Origin: Chryseobacterium gotjawalense
GTDB taxonomy: Bacteria > Bacteroidota > Bacteroidia > Flavobacteriales > Weeksellaceae
DNA: 64,000 nt
Direction: 5' to 3'
Assembly: GCF_030012525.1 (NCBI RefSeq)
Contig: NZ_CP124855.1
Span: 2,728,001-2,792,000 of the forward strand
Position numbers and translations under genes: made by a program. The notes under the pieces were generated by a model that worked only from the letters and a program-made list of their open reading frames with translations, searched no databases and had not been told where the DNA came from. This document shows positions 51,170 to 60,822 of the stretch, piece by piece (position 1 is the first letter of the stretch; each line of letters begins with the position of its first letter).

Positions 51170-53164
51170 TTACTTGGTTTCACCTTGTTTTACAGGGCTT
51201 TGAGCATTGTCCTTTTTATTATTCAGTGAATAGATAAGCGGGGTATTGCTGCCAGCCGGTGATACTCTTACGTATCCCTGCATTTCTTGGTGTAGGGCAG
51301 AACAGAAGTCGGTACAGTACATCGGATACATTCCCGGTTTTAGGGGAACCCATTTCAGGGTACAGGTTTCTCCCGGCATGATGAGGAGTTCGGCATTTTG
51401 TGCGCCTTTGATTGCGAATCCGTGCGGCACGTCCCAATCCTGTTCCAGATTCGTCACGTGGAAGTAAACTTCGTCACCTACTTTTACGCCCTCGATATTA
51501 TCCGGTGCAAAGTGAGAGCGGATAGAAGTCATATAAACATGAACTTTATTTCCTTCTCTGACGACTTTGCTTTCGGCTTCACCTTTGGTCGCATACGGGT
51601 GTTTGTTGTCTTCCAGTTTATAGAATTTTATCTGGTTTTTCGTAAACAAAGCTGCCGGACCTGCCTGTGCGTAATGCGGCTCGCCAATGGTTGGGAAGTC
51701 CAGGAGCAGTTTCATTTTGTCTCCGCTGATGTCAAACAGCTGGGCAGACTGCGTTAATTCCGGACCCGTTGGTAAATACCGGTCTTTCGTAATTTTATTA
51801 TAAGCAACCAGATATTTTCCGTAAGGATTTTTAGTATCTCCACCTGGAATCATTAAGTGACCTACAGAGTAGAACGTTGGAGTTCTGTCTAAAACCTTAC
51901 AGGTTGCGATGTCCCATTTCACTACTTCAGAAGAAACGAACATCGAGGTATAGGCATTTCCCTTTCCGTCAAATTCGGTGTGGAGTGGCCCTAAACCCGG
52001 TTTCTGAACTTCACCGTGTAAAACGGCATCATATTTAACGATTGGAATACCGTCAAATTCGCCTGAGAAATTTTTGTCTGCAATTGCTTTCATTAATTTA
52101 TCAAAACTGAATACAGGGATCAAAGCAGCCAGTTTTCCGGAACCAATAATGTACTCCCCCGTTGGATCAATGTCGCAACCGTGCGGAGATTTTGGACAGG
52201 GAATTAAATAGCAGATGTCTTTTAATTCTTTAGCAGAAAGAACAGATACTTCTTTTAATATTTCAGATTTCGCCATTTGGGTAGACTCATCAAAGGTGTT
52301 GTGAGCATATTCTACCGCCATTTTTTTGGCTTTTCCCGCTTTCAGATATTCTTCAGCTTTTTTCCAGTTGACGGCCATGATGAAATCTTTCTCGTTTTGA
52401 GAAGCATTTACTTCCAGAAGCGTGTTGGCCTGTTCGGAGTTATAGCAGGAGAAAAAGAACCAGCCGTGGGATTTCCCTTTACCGGCGTGCGACAGGTCAA
52501 AGTTGAATCCCGGAGCTTCAATTTGGAACGTGATGTCCATTTTTCCATCTTCTTTTCCAATTCCGATAAAAGAAAGGTAACCTTTAAAATTTTCTTTGAA
52601 AGACTCAATTGGGACATCGCCCTGTCCGTCCACAGGTACGGCGAAACGGGTTCCGGCAACCACATATTCTGTGTTTTCCGTTAAGAAAGGAGAGGAGTGG
52701 TTCCCTGCAGAGTTAGGGATTTCAATAATCTCTGTTGTTTTAAAAGTGGTCAGGTCAATCTTAGCAACACGCGGAGTGTTATTGGCGTTGGCAAATAAAT
52801 ACCTGCCGTCAATTTCTCCGTTGGTCTGTGACAGGGCAAGGTGGTGCTGGTCATCCCATGGCACGAACCCGTGGGAGGTTTCGAGCATCGGTTTTGTTTC
52901 TTCGCTGAATCCATAACCGTTTTCCGGATGTACAGAGAATACGGGAACGATTTTCAAAGTTCTGCCACTTGGCAGCCCGACAACGCTGATTTGCCCATTA
53001 AAACCACCGCTGACGAAGTTGTAAACCTCATCATGTTTTCCCGGAGCAACATACACTTTCTCCGCAGCATCGCCTGATACAGCAGTCTGCGTACCCTTAG
53101 GTTTACATGCGACAATACTCACCGCAGCAAAAGCTGCGAGTCCAATTTTCTTGTAAGTTTTCAT
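51170..53164 (-). CDS. nosZ: Nitrous oxide reductase NosZ (clade II)
   Basis: A 664-residue enzyme: a signal of Sec/lipoprotein type (MKTYKKIGLAAFAAVSIVAC, Cys20) rather than the Tat signal of proteobacterial NosZ, which marks clade II. A seven-bladed propeller with the CuZ histidines (for example DQHHLA) precedes a C-terminal cupredoxin with the CuA site: Cys617, Cys621, His625, Met628 in YCTDFCSALHQEM. It reduces N2O to N2 in the periplasm, receiving electrons from c-type cytochromes such as the two encoded next to it. The promoter lies before the upstream cytochrome gene. Confidence 0.97.
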   Translation of the reverse strand: MKTYKKIGLAAFAAVSIVACKPKGTQTAVSGDAAEKVYVAPGKHDEVYNFVSGGFNGQISVVGLPSGRTLKIVPVFSVHPENGYGFSEETKPMLETSHGFVPWDDQHHLALSQTNGEIDGRYLFANANNTPRVAKIDLTTFKTTEIIEIPNSAGNHSSPFLTENTEYVVAGTRFAVPVDGQGDVPIESFKENFKGYLSFIGIGKEDGKMDITFQIEAPGFNFDLSHAGKGKSHGWFFFSCYNSEQANTLLEVNASQNEKDFIMAVNWKKAEEYLKAGKAKKMAVEYAHNTFDESTQMAKSEILKEVSVLSAKELKDICYLIPCPKSPHGCDIDPTGEYIIGSGKLAALIPVFSFDKLMKAIADKNFSGEFDGIPIVKYDAVLHGEVQKPGLGPLHTEFDGKGNAYTSMFVSSEVVKWDIATCKVLDRTPTFYSVGHLMIPGGDTKNPYGKYLVAYNKITKDRYLPTGPELTQSAQLFDISGDKMKLLLDFPTIGEPHYAQAGPAALFTKNQIKFYKLEDNKHPYATKGEAESKVVREGNKVHVYMTSIRSHFAPDNIEGVKVGDEVYFHVTNLEQDWDVPHGFAIKGAQNAELLIMPGETCTLKWVPLKPGMYPMYCTDFCSALHQEMQGYVRVSPAGSNTPLIYSLNNKKDNAQSPVKQGETK

Positions 53165-53251
53165 ATATTATTGATTAATTCTTTCGGAATAGAAAGGAAA
53201 AGAAGATGAATGGTAAATAAGAATCTGTTTACCATTCATCATCAGGAGGTA

Positions 53252-53752
53252 TTATTTGGCGCCGTCGATCTGTCTCATGTATTCGAGAACTTCTCTGGCG
53301 TCGGTATCTGTAAGGGCTTGATTTGGCATTCTCACCAAACAGAGTTCCAGTTGTTTCTGTAATTCAGGATCTACGTCGATCATCGGGTCAGGATTAGAGA
53401 TAAAGTTCATAATCCACTCCGGAGTCTGTCTTTTTGTAACGCCCAGCCAGCCCGGACCCACTAATTTTTCGTCGGTTGGTTTGTGGCAGGAAGTACATTT
53501 TACTTCAGCTATTTTTTTACCTGCAGCAGCCATTGCCGGATCAAACTTACTTATATCAACGTTTTCATGTTTACCCAGACCTCTGTTTGGGTCGTACTTC
53601 GCAGCACTAGCCTCCATTTCAGCGCTAGTTTCATTTGCAGTTGTAGCAGCGTCAGATGATGCTGTAGGAACTGAATCGGTTTTTTTGTCTCCTCCGCAAG
53701 AGAATAAGGCGAAGGTAAGCGTTGCCAGGGCAATTGTTTTTACTAATTTCAT
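53252..53752 (-). CDS. Cytochrome c lipoprotein of the nos operon
   Basis: A 166-residue protein with lipoprotein signal MKLVKTIALATLTFALFSC (Cys19), an acidic Ala/Thr/Glu-rich linker (25-55) and one class I cytochrome c domain: haem site CTSCH (86-90) and a distal Met in VRMPNQAL. It is the first gene of the leftward nos unit, 87 bp before nosZ, and most likely donates electrons to NosZ from the quinol pool. The promoter has a -7 box TACTTTTG and a Crp/Fnr-type box at -44. Confidence 0.92.
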   Translation of the reverse strand: MKLVKTIALATLTFALFSCGGDKKTDSVPTASSDAATTANETSAEMEASAAKYDPNRGLGKHENVDISKFDPAMAAAGKKIAEVKCTSCHKPTDEKLVGPGWLGVTKRQTPEWIMNFISNPDPMIDVDPELQKQLELCLVRMPNQALTDTDAREVLEYMRQIDGAK

Positions 53753-53774
53753 TGTTTTGATTTTTTTGTATGTT

Positions 53775-53782
53775 CAAAAGTA
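53775..53782 (-). promoter_or_regulatory. nos operon -7 box
   Basis: TACTTTTG on the minus strand, full consensus, 23 bp before the cytochrome gene. Confidence 0.65.
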
Positions 53783-53804
53783 CTACCGTTTGCTTGATTC
53801 TCGT

Positions 53805-53823
53805 TATGACTGTAATCATATAT
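53805..53823. promoter_or_regulatory. Crp/Fnr-type operator shared by divergent nos promoters
   Basis: TATGACTGTAATCATATAT contains the ATGA-n6-TCAT core. Its centre is 44 bp from the leftward start site and about 43 bp from a weaker rightward candidate (CAAATTTG at 53843-53850), so one site could activate both genes. Confidence 0.65.
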
Positions 53824-53889
53824 ACCGTATGATAATTATCGTCAAATTTGTGATACAAAATTTTAACTGATATTTAAAATAAGAAAAGA

Positions 53890-54276
53890 ATGAAAAAGTA
53901 TCTCGTAATCTGCGGCGTTTTAGCACTGGTAGCATGTAACAAGAAAGAAAGCAATCCCAATATGGACAGCAATGTAATGAAGGAGGAACCTGTAGTGAAA
54001 GTTGTAGATTCTGCGGCAGCAGGTAAAAATGAAGGGCTGGCTCTGATCGAAGGAGCAGATTGTTTAACCTGTCATAAAGTTGATGCCAGACTTGTTGGGC
54101 CCTCTTACCAGGAAGTAGCAGATAAATATACAGAAGGCGATCTTGATATGCTTGCCAACAAGATTATTGAAGGCGGAAAAGGGAACTGGGGAGAAATCCC
54201 GATGACACCACATACGGGCATGAGTAAAGAAAATGCTAAGAAAATGGTGGAATATATCATGACGCTTAAAAAATAA
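53890..54276 (+). CDS. Cytochrome c lipoprotein, divergent from the nos operon
   Basis: A 128-residue protein: lipoprotein signal MKKYLVICGVLALVAC (Cys16), a short acidic linker and a class I cytochrome c with haem site CLTCH (58-62) and a distal Met in EIPMTPHTGMS. It resembles cytochrome c-551-type carriers. Transcribed away from the nos operon but sharing its regulatory box, it is likely a second electron carrier for N2O respiration. Confidence 0.92.
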   Translation: MKKYLVICGVLALVACNKKESNPNMDSNVMKEEPVVKVVDSAAAGKNEGLALIEGADCLTCHKVDARLVGPSYQEVADKYTEGDLDMLANKIIEGGKGNWGEIPMTPHTGMSKENAKKMVEYIMTLKK

Positions 54277-54300
54277 CAGACCACTTCATTAAAAATTAAA

Positions 54301-54330
54301 GACATCTTACCGGGTAAGGTGTCTTTTTTG
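54301..54330 (+). terminator. Terminator after the divergent cytochrome c gene
   Basis: An 11-bp stem with one G-T pair (54301-54311 with 54313-54323) and a T6 tract. Confidence 0.8.
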
Positions 54331-54884
54331 TTTCTGGGTCAGAAGCAAATCTAATGAATGAAGCGCTGTGACATTTTGCATGGAAATAGAGTTTGAACTT
54401 AAATCTGTTTTTGAAAAAAAACGTTTTACGAAAAGTCGTGTTATTTGTGGAAAAATCAGGGGTATTTGTGTTTTGCTGAAAACGCAATATGCATATCCGT
54501 AATGAGGATTAAGAACCTGTTTAAAAATGATTAAAATAGTTAAACCGCAAAATGAGCAAAAAAAATCTAAAAAGAAAACACTCCATAGAGCAAAAAACAC
54601 AACTTTTTAGGACAGTTTCCTTATTTGCTCTTTGAAAAGCTTAAAAGAATATCCCTTTTGTGCCTTTTGTGGTTTTTACACAAATTTAAACAGGCTCTAA
54701 AAATATATTTCTTCTCAATGACTATCTGTGCACTCCTGAGGTGGATGGAGCAATATAAATGTTCCGTTTCATTTCTGGGACGGCACCCAATCTGTCAATT
54801 TGTCATAAATTTTCCCTTGGTATAAAATTGGAGAAGTACAGATTGTAAAAATTAACATTAATAACAACTAAAAATATAAATAAA
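54331..54884. other. 550-bp spacer before dnaK
   Basis: Short frames on both strands have no signal or motif. No -7 box matching TAnnTTTG is visible close to dnaK, and no CIRCE-type repeat was found. Nothing supported. Confidence 0.55.
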
Positions 54885-56783
54885 ATGAGCAAAATAATTG
54901 GAATCGACTTAGGAACAACCAATTCTTGTGTCGCTGTAATGGAAGGTAAAGATCCCGTAGTAATTCCTAATGCAGAAGGCAAAAGAACAACTCCTTCCAT
55001 CGTTGCGTTTACAGAAGACGGTGAAAGAAAAGTAGGAGATCCTGCAAAAAGACAGGCGGTAACCAATCCGACCAAGACCGTATATTCTATTAAAAGATTT
55101 ATCGGAACCCACTTTAAAGATGATGCATCTGAAGTTTCCAGAGTACCTTATACAGTAGTACCTGGTCCTAACGATACCGCAAAAGTAAAGATCGACGACA
55201 GAGAATATACGCCTCAGGAAATCTCTGCAATGATTCTTCAGAAAATGAAGAAAACTGCCGAAGATTATTTGGGACAGGAAGTAACAAGAGCCGTAATTAC
55301 CGTTCCTGCTTATTTTAATGACGCACAGAGACAGGCTACCAAAGAAGCGGGTGAAATCGCCGGTTTAAAAGTAGAAAGAATTATCAATGAGCCTACCGCA
55401 GCAGCATTGGCTTATGGTTTAGATAAAAATCACAAAGACCAGAAAATCGCAGTTTACGATTTGGGTGGAGGAACTTTTGACGTTTCTATCCTTGATTTGG
55501 GCGACGGTGTTTTCGAAGTATTATCCACCAACGGTGATACCCACTTAGGGGGTGATGATTTTGATGATGTGATCATCAACTGGTTAGCAGACGAATTTAA
55601 AACCGAAGAAGGGGTAGATTTGAAAGCTGATCCAATCGCGCTTCAAAGATTAAAAGAAGCCGCAGAGAAAGCAAAAATCGAATTGTCTTCTTCTTCACAA
55701 ACGGAAATCAATCTTCCTTATATTACCGCAACTGCAACAGGTCCGAAACACTTGGTTAAAACTTTGACCAAATCAAAATTCGAACAGTTGGCGGCTGACT
55801 TGGTAAGACGTTCTATGGAGCCTTGTAAAAAAGCCCTTTCAGATGCTGGTCTTTCCGTTTCAGATATCGATGAGGTAATTTTAGTGGGTGGTTCTACAAG
55901 AATCCCGATCATTCAGGAGCAGGTTGAGAAATTCTTCGGAAAAACACCTTCAAAAGGAGTGAATCCGGATGAGGTTGTAGCGTTAGGAGCTGCGATTCAG
56001 GGTGGAGTTTTAACAGGTGATGTGAAAGATGTTCTTTTATTAGATGTTACGCCACTTTCATTAGGTATCGAAACCATGGGTTCTGTATTTACAAAACTAA
56101 TTGACGCAAATACCACAATCCCGACTAAAAAATCAGAGGTTTTCTCAACAGCAAGTGACAACCAGCCTGCAGTTTCTATCAGAGTAGGACAGGGAGAAAG
56201 ACCAATGTTTAATGACAATAAAGAAATCGGACGTTTTGATTTATCAGACATTCCACCGGCTCAGAGAGGAGTTCCTCAGATCGAAGTAACTTTCGATATC
56301 GATGCCAACGGAATCCTGAGTGTTTCTGCCAAAGATAAAGGAACCGGAAAAGAACAGTCAATTAAAATTCAGGCAAGTTCAGGACTTTCAGATGATGAAA
56401 TCCAAAGAATGAAGCGTGAAGCTGAAGAAAATGCTTCTGCGGATGCGAAGAAAAAAGAAGAAGTTGAAGTATTCAATAAAGCAGACGGATTGATCTTCCA
56501 GACTGAAAAACAACTGAAAGAATTTGGCGACAAATTATCTGCTGATAAAAAAGCGGCAGTTGAAGCTGCGCATACAGAATTGAAAGCCGCTTTCGAAGCG
56601 AAAGACATGGAGAGCGTAAAAGCGAAAACTGAAGCTTTGGATGCCGCCTGGATGGCAGCTTCTGAAGAAATGTACGCTGCAGGCAACCAGGGACAGCCAG
56701 GTGCTGACCAGGCACAGGGAAATCCTGCTGGAAATGCAGGAGGCGAAGATGTTCAGGATGCTGACTTCGAAGAAGTGAAATAA
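54885..56783 (+). CDS. dnaK: Chaperone DnaK (Hsp70)
   Basis: A 632-residue Hsp70. The nucleotide-binding domain starts [20 protein letters not shown] and contains [20 protein letters not shown], the [10 protein letters not shown] phosphate loop and GGSTRIP; the substrate domain has the [14 protein letters not shown] linker; the C-terminus is a helical lid and a Gly/Gln/Ala tail ending [11 protein letters not shown]. It folds and protects proteins with DnaJ and GrpE, which are not adjacent here. A strong terminator follows 60 bp after the stop. Confidence 0.98.
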   Translation: MSKIIGIDLGTTNSCVAVMEGKDPVVIPNAEGKRTTPSIVAFTEDGERKVGDPAKRQAVTNPTKTVYSIKRFIGTHFKDDASEVSRVPYTVVPGPNDTAKVKIDDREYTPQEISAMILQKMKKTAEDYLGQEVTRAVITVPAYFNDAQRQATKEAGEIAGLKVERIINEPTAAALAYGLDKNHKDQKIAVYDLGGGTFDVSILDLGDGVFEVLSTNGDTHLGGDDFDDVIINWLADEFKTEEGVDLKADPIALQRLKEAAEKAKIELSSSSQTEINLPYITATATGPKHLVKTLTKSKFEQLAADLVRRSMEPCKKALSDAGLSVSDIDEVILVGGSTRIPIIQEQVEKFFGKTPSKGVNPDEVVALGAAIQGGVLTGDVKDVLLLDVTPLSLGIETMGSVFTKLIDANTTIPTKKSEVFSTASDNQPAVSIRVGQGERPMFNDNKEIGRFDLSDIPPAQRGVPQIEVTFDIDANGILSVSAKDKGTGKEQSIKIQASSGLSDDEIQRMKREAEENASADAKKKEEVEVFNKADGLIFQTEKQLKEFGDKLSADKKAAVEAAHTELKAAFEAKDMESVKAKTEALDAAWMAASEEMYAAGNQGQPGADQAQGNPAGNAGGEDVQDADFEEVK

Positions 56784-56843
56784 TCCCCACAAAAAAAGTC
56801 CCTCTCCTCTGAAGAAGGATTTAGGGTGAGGAAAAATAATTGG

Positions 56844-56876
56844 AATTCCCCAGGTGAAAACTTGGGGAATTTTTTA
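56844..56876 (+). terminator. dnaK terminator
   Basis: A 12-bp stem with one G-T pair (56844-56855 with 56860-56871), a GAAA tetraloop and a T6 tract. Confidence 0.88.
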
Positions 56877-56983
56877 TATCTTTATAAAAATGAATTGGCA
56901 TGTTCCTCAGTTATCGGGGCAATCGTCCGGCATTTTGAACTGCTTTTCAGTCATCGTAGGTTAATTCTCCATTACCGGATCCA

Positions 56984-57030
56984 CAACAACTCCATAGCAA
57001 CTCCATAACAAATCCATAACCAGTCCATTA
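56984..57030 (+). repeat. 11-bp tandem repeat array 1
   Basis: About four units of the type AACAACTCCAT, with the TCCAT core invariant and an 11-bp period. It is non-coding and lies 160 bp before a second, different 11-bp array. Confidence 0.7.
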
Positions 57031-57186
57031 ATTTTATAGTTAAGCGGTTGACTTGCAGTATATTTCTTTATATCTTGGGTGCCGCCTGGCTAAAAGCTGC
57101 CTTAGCACTGCTATACTTAGGCGCTGTGAGAAGATCACCTCTTCCGCCTTTCACCCTCCAACTGACGATAATGTCATAATGCCTAG

Positions 57187-57252
57187 ATGCTTCATAGATG
57201 CTTCATGGATGCTTCATGGATACTTCATGGATAGTTCATGAGGAGTTCATGA
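57187..57252 (+). repeat. 11-bp tandem repeat array 2
   Basis: Six units of 11 bp: ATGCTTCATAG, ATGCTTCATGG (twice), ATACTTCATGG, and two diverged units with GTTCATG. Units are phased at about one DNA helical turn. Confidence 0.8.
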
Positions 57253-57494
57253 CAATACTTTCGCAAAAAAGAACAAAATACCCGGTTCGATGGCCAAAAA
57301 AAATTCCGCGATAACAGCATTGAACTTTAGAGCCCAGTTTACATTTGCGTACAAAAAATATTTTCTTTTTCCCCAACCCTAAAAGGAGGAAAAATTCTCT
57401 GAAAATTTCATCAAAATTATTCCCTTTTTTATGCTGAGCAAAGCCGAAGTAAGGGTTGGGGGAATTAATTTTGATGAATTTTAAACAGATTATT
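57253..57494. other. Non-coding stretch
   Basis: No gene is seen. It contains a partly self-complementary region (CCCCAACCC at 57374 and GGGTTGGGG at 57456) that could form a weak long-range hairpin. Confidence 0.45.
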
Positions 57495-57648
57495 AAACAG
57501 TATTTTTAAAACAAATTCCCGGCTGAAAAGCGAATAACGAATTGTTCTATTTCCTACACCGGTTTCTTTCCGCCGGAAACGCCCGGATTTGCCGAAAACG
57601 ACTCCATATGGCGATCTCCTATTTAATGCTTTCTCATGCTTTCTCGTG
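57495..57648 (+). repeat. 150-bp intergenic direct repeat, copy 1
   Basis: Starts AAACAGTATTTT, runs through ATTCCCGGCTGAAAAGCG, a CCGGTTTCTTTC/GCCGGAAACG hairpin-forming core, and ends near ATGCTTTCTCGTG. Copy 2 is at 60263-60413 in the same orientation, more than 85% similar by eye. The two copies bracket the RidA-UPF0158 pair. Confidence 0.8.
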
Positions 57649-57867
57649 AATTTGTCTTACTCCAATAAGCTTTAGCGTCTTGGATCATCTTAAAAGTATA
57701 AAGAAATCTTTGTTTGTCGTTGCATTACTGCAGACAAAAATTGGACTTTTATTTTGTATGCAAAGACAAGACATGCAGTATGTTAACGTCTACTTAAAAT
57801 ATCATAAAGTTTTGCTTCGGCGGTAAAATTTATGGTTTTCAGACATTTCTTTAAAAAGATTTTACAG

Positions 57868-57875
57868 TAATTTTG
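57868..57875 (+). promoter_or_regulatory. -7 box for the triple-RidA gene
   Basis: TAATTTTG, full consensus, 88 bp before the start codon. Confidence 0.65.
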
Positions 57876-57963
57876 TACGATGGAGCGCAGCGCTTAATTT
57901 CCGCCATTGAAGCTAAATTAAAGCGTAACTCACATTATTTATTAACCGACTAAATTGATAAAG

Positions 57964-59238
57964 ATGAGTTCAAAAGTAAATTCCTTATTGGCAAGAAATA
58001 CGGAAAATGCTGCAAAAGCAATCGGTCCCTACTCGCAAACGGTAGCCTTCTCCCATTACAATAACCTGTCGGCCCAATTGCCGGTCGATCCGAAATCGGG
58101 TGCGTTGGTATCCGGCGGTATCAGGGAGCAGGCAGAACAGTGCTTCAAAAACATCAAGGCCGTTGTAGACAGTATCGGCCATGTGATGAGCGATGTTATA
58201 AGAATCACTGTATTCGTAACCAACATCAAAGATGCTGATGCTGTAGACGAAGTTTATAAAACATTCTTCCCAACCTATGTTCCGACAAGGACGACAGTGG
58301 CCGTGGCAGCCTTACCGATGAATGCGCTGGTCCAGATTGAAGCTCTTATTTCGAACGGGGAAGGTACCATTCCAGACGCACCACAATCCGGAGATCTTAT
58401 AAAACTGACCAATAATACGTCCAATGCGCCCGTAAGTACTTTATCTGCGCAGGCGGTCGCTTTCTCTCACTACAATAACCTTTCAGCTCAGTTACCAGTC
58501 GATCCGAAATCGGGCAGATTGGTGGCTGGCGGTGTAAAAGAGCAGACGACCCAGTGCCTGAAAAATATCAAGGCGATTTTAGAAAGTATCGATGTCCCTT
58601 TTGACGATATTGTCAAAATTAATATCTTCCTTAAAAACCTCGCAGATATTGATGCCGTAAACGAAGTGTACTCCACATTTTTCCCAGACTCTGCGATTGC
58701 CAGAACTGTAGGGTATGTTCCTGCACGCACAACAGTTGCCGCTTCAGCCTTACCGATGGATGCCCTGATCCAGATTGAAGCAGTGGTGTCACACGGAGAC
58801 GGTACTCCTCCGCAAGCCGTAGAGCACAGGCATGGAATCGTTATTTGGGCAAATAACACTCAAAATGCACCTGAATGTTCTCTGTGTACACAAACCGTAG
58901 CTTTTTCTCATTACAATCATCTTTCAGCGCAACTGCCTTTGGATGCGAAAACGGGTGAACTGGTTGCCGGTGGTATAAGAGAACAGACGGAACAGTGCTT
59001 GAAAAACATCAAGGCCATTGTCGAAAGCATCAGCCACGTTATGGAAGATGTCGTTAAAGTCAATATCTTTGTTAAAAATATTGCAGATATGGATGCCGTA
59101 GACGAAGTTTACAAAAAATTCTTCCCTGGCGGTATTCCTGCAAGAAGAACAGTGGGTGTCTCCGCTTTACAGAAAGATGCTTTGATCCAGATTGATGCAG
59201 TTGTTGCCAACGCAGAAGGAACCCCTCCAAAAGCATAA
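57964..59238 (+). CDS. Protein with three fused RidA (YjgF/UK114) domains
   Basis: A 424-residue protein starting MSSKVNSLLARNTENAAKAI; an upstream TTG is less likely. It consists of three RidA domains at about 12-132, 152-278 and 299-417, each with the SHYN(N/H)LSAQLP and EQ-x2-QC-x-KNIKA blocks. The carboxylate-binding Arg is kept in each (Arg109, Arg255, Arg394). The N-terminal Tyr motif GPYSQ exists only in domain 1; domains 2 and 3 have APVST and APECS. RidA normally forms a trimer with active sites between subunits and deaminates reactive enamines and imines, so this looks like a single-chain trimer with unequal sites. Confidence 0.9.
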   Translation: MSSKVNSLLARNTENAAKAIGPYSQTVAFSHYNNLSAQLPVDPKSGALVSGGIREQAEQCFKNIKAVVDSIGHVMSDVIRITVFVTNIKDADAVDEVYKTFFPTYVPTRTTVAVAALPMNALVQIEALISNGEGTIPDAPQSGDLIKLTNNTSNAPVSTLSAQAVAFSHYNNLSAQLPVDPKSGRLVAGGVKEQTTQCLKNIKAILESIDVPFDDIVKINIFLKNLADIDAVNEVYSTFFPDSAIARTVGYVPARTTVAASALPMDALIQIEAVVSHGDGTPPQAVEHRHGIVIWANNTQNAPECSLCTQTVAFSHYNHLSAQLPLDAKTGELVAGGIREQTEQCLKNIKAIVESISHVMEDVVKVNIFVKNIADMDAVDEVYKKFFPGGIPARRTVGVSALQKDALIQIDAVVANAEGTPPKA

Positions 59239-59430
59239 CTGGAATTTTCCGTCAAATACAGCACGGAGCGAAGTTATTTGTGAATGCCGGCCGCAGAGGC
59301 GAAATCATTATTCTGAAAGACTGCTTCTCCTCGGTGATTGAACGGAACCGAAATCACCTGCACGAAAGGATCCGTAGGATCTCCACTGAATATGGTAATG
59401 GTAAAATAAACTTATTGAATTTTAAAAAAA

Positions 59431-59868
59431 ATGGAAAATTCCATGTTAAAAGCAATTGCAGAAATTGCACAGGAATTGGACTGCGGAAATGACTGCTATT
59501 ATCATCCCACAAGTCACGAAATAATTTCAATTCCGAACTTTTCAAACTTTTTTGATGAAGAGGGATTTCAGGAATGCTTTAAAGATGAGCTACAGGCGGT
59601 TGAGAAAAACAGGCCGGATTTCATTAAAATAGAAGTTGTAGAAAGTACGGAATCCTTTAAAATAATGAAACTATTCGTTGACCAGCTTAATGACACCCGG
59701 TATCAAGCAGAACTGGAAAGTATTTTAGAAAACAAAAAGCCCTTTCAGAATTTTAAGAATTCAATCGACAACTCTGATTTTAGAGAAGAATGGTTTGCTT
59801 TTAAAAAATTGCAACTGGAAAAAATAGTGGCAATGCAATTAAACGAAGCAAAAGGCATTGTGAAATAG
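59431..59868 (+). CDS. UPF0158 family protein
   Basis: A 145-residue soluble protein matching the UPF0158 pattern: IAQELDCGNDCYYHPTSHEI near the start, then an acidic linker, IKIEVVESTESFKIMKLFVD and FKNSIDNSDFREEWFAFKK. The family is widespread and uncharacterised. It follows the triple-RidA gene by about 190 bp on the same strand, and both lie between copies of a 150-bp repeat. Confidence 0.8.
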   Translation: MENSMLKAIAEIAQELDCGNDCYYHPTSHEIISIPNFSNFFDEEGFQECFKDELQAVEKNRPDFIKIEVVESTESFKIMKLFVDQLNDTRYQAELESILENKKPFQNFKNSIDNSDFREEWFAFKKLQLEKIVAMQLNEAKGIVK

Positions 59869-60262
59869 ATGAACGGGCCTTGAAGTGTACCTTGAGTTCG
59901 GGGTTTTCACCTAAAGACCAGGCACTATCTAAGATTTCACGGTGCAAAGGTTTTTTAACAAAAAGTCCATGGCCACCGCAGATTTTCATCGTGCCCGTGA
60001 CGGGATTCAGCCGTTTCCTGAGTGTTCTGTACTGTTCTGTTTCTATTGAAATCCAGGCCGCGCAATTGCCGTGGTTCCTCCCGCTACTGTACGATTGCAC
60101 CTTCAACGTTTTTAAATTGTTAATCTGATGGCTGTTTGATAATAGTATCCATGCGCAAGGTTGCTCACTGTTTACCGCACGACTCCATCGTGGGATCAAA
60201 TCCGAACCTGGTATGGGAACTCAGTTATAGATTGTTTCGCTTGACGCGCACTTTTTATCACA
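59869..60262. other. Non-coding stretch
   Basis: Open frames on both strands (for example minus 59801-60199) have no motif I recognise; it may be old gene debris. Nothing supported. Confidence 0.5.
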
Positions 60263-60413
60263 AAACAGTATTTTAAAAAATTCCCGGCTGAAAAGCGAAT
60301 AACGAATTGTTCTATTTCCTACACCGGTTTCTTTCTGCCGGAAACGACCGGATTTGCCGAAAACGACCAAATCTGCCGATCTCTTTTTTAATGCTTTCTT
60401 ATGCTTTATCGTG
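60263..60413 (+). repeat. 150-bp intergenic direct repeat, copy 2
   Basis: Same elements and order as 57495-57648, slightly diverged. It is followed by a small GGGGATTCC-type direct repeat at about 60414-60440. Confidence 0.8.
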
Positions 60414-60739
60414 GGGGATTCCTGGGGGATTCCCAGGGGATGACTTTGGGAGGCACTTCGGGTATGCTCAGTGTGACCCGTCCTAAAATAACTATACAGA
60501 TTACTCAATAAATCCTAATATAGCTATACCCATATAAATGATCATCCTGAAAGAACTCTACACTTGTATTTCCATAGTAAAAGTTCTTATTATAGTTCTT
60601 CCGTCTCCTGTTTAATTTTCCTGATTTCAGAGGTGCCTGCATTAGGGTTAAATATTCACGACTGGTATGGGGTCGCAACTCGTTATAGAACTTAGTACTC
60701 TGACTTATTTATTGAAATCCAAGTTTTGAGACAAAAAAA

Positions 60740-60822
60740 AGAGCCCACGCCGTTGTATATACTATTCAGTATTTAGTGAGTGTACATGACCTCACCCTGC
60801 GGGTTTACAAGCACCCTCAGTA
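60740..60822 (-). ncRNA. Candidate guide RNA D (71-nt scaffold and 11-12-nt guide)
   Basis: The scaffold is 60822-60752 on the minus strand; the guide GGCGTGGGCTC(T) is 60751-60740, followed by a T8 tract. Stems seen in all copies: GTGAG/CTCAC and ATACT-GAAT-AGTAT, then the invariant end ATACAAC. The guide plus the last scaffold C matches 12 nt at 63897-63908 upstream of the sigma gene. It is the outermost copy, and its scaffold start differs (TACTGAGG instead of TAACGAGG). Confidence 0.7.

Noticed and set aside
54307-54600. ORFs in the spacer before dnaK
   Set aside because: Low-complexity frames over the terminator of the cytochrome gene; no signal or motif.
57236-57250. Guide A target in the 11-bp tandem repeats (TGAGGAG)
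   Set aside because: Only seven contiguous bases match; not meaningful.
59801-60199. 132-codon ORF on the minus strand, suspected transposase remnant
   Set aside because: No DDE or HTH motif is recognisable and it overlaps the UPF0158 gene end.
60221-60508. 95-codon ORF on the minus strand
   Set aside because: It is read through the 150-bp intergenic repeat, whose other copy lacks the frame.
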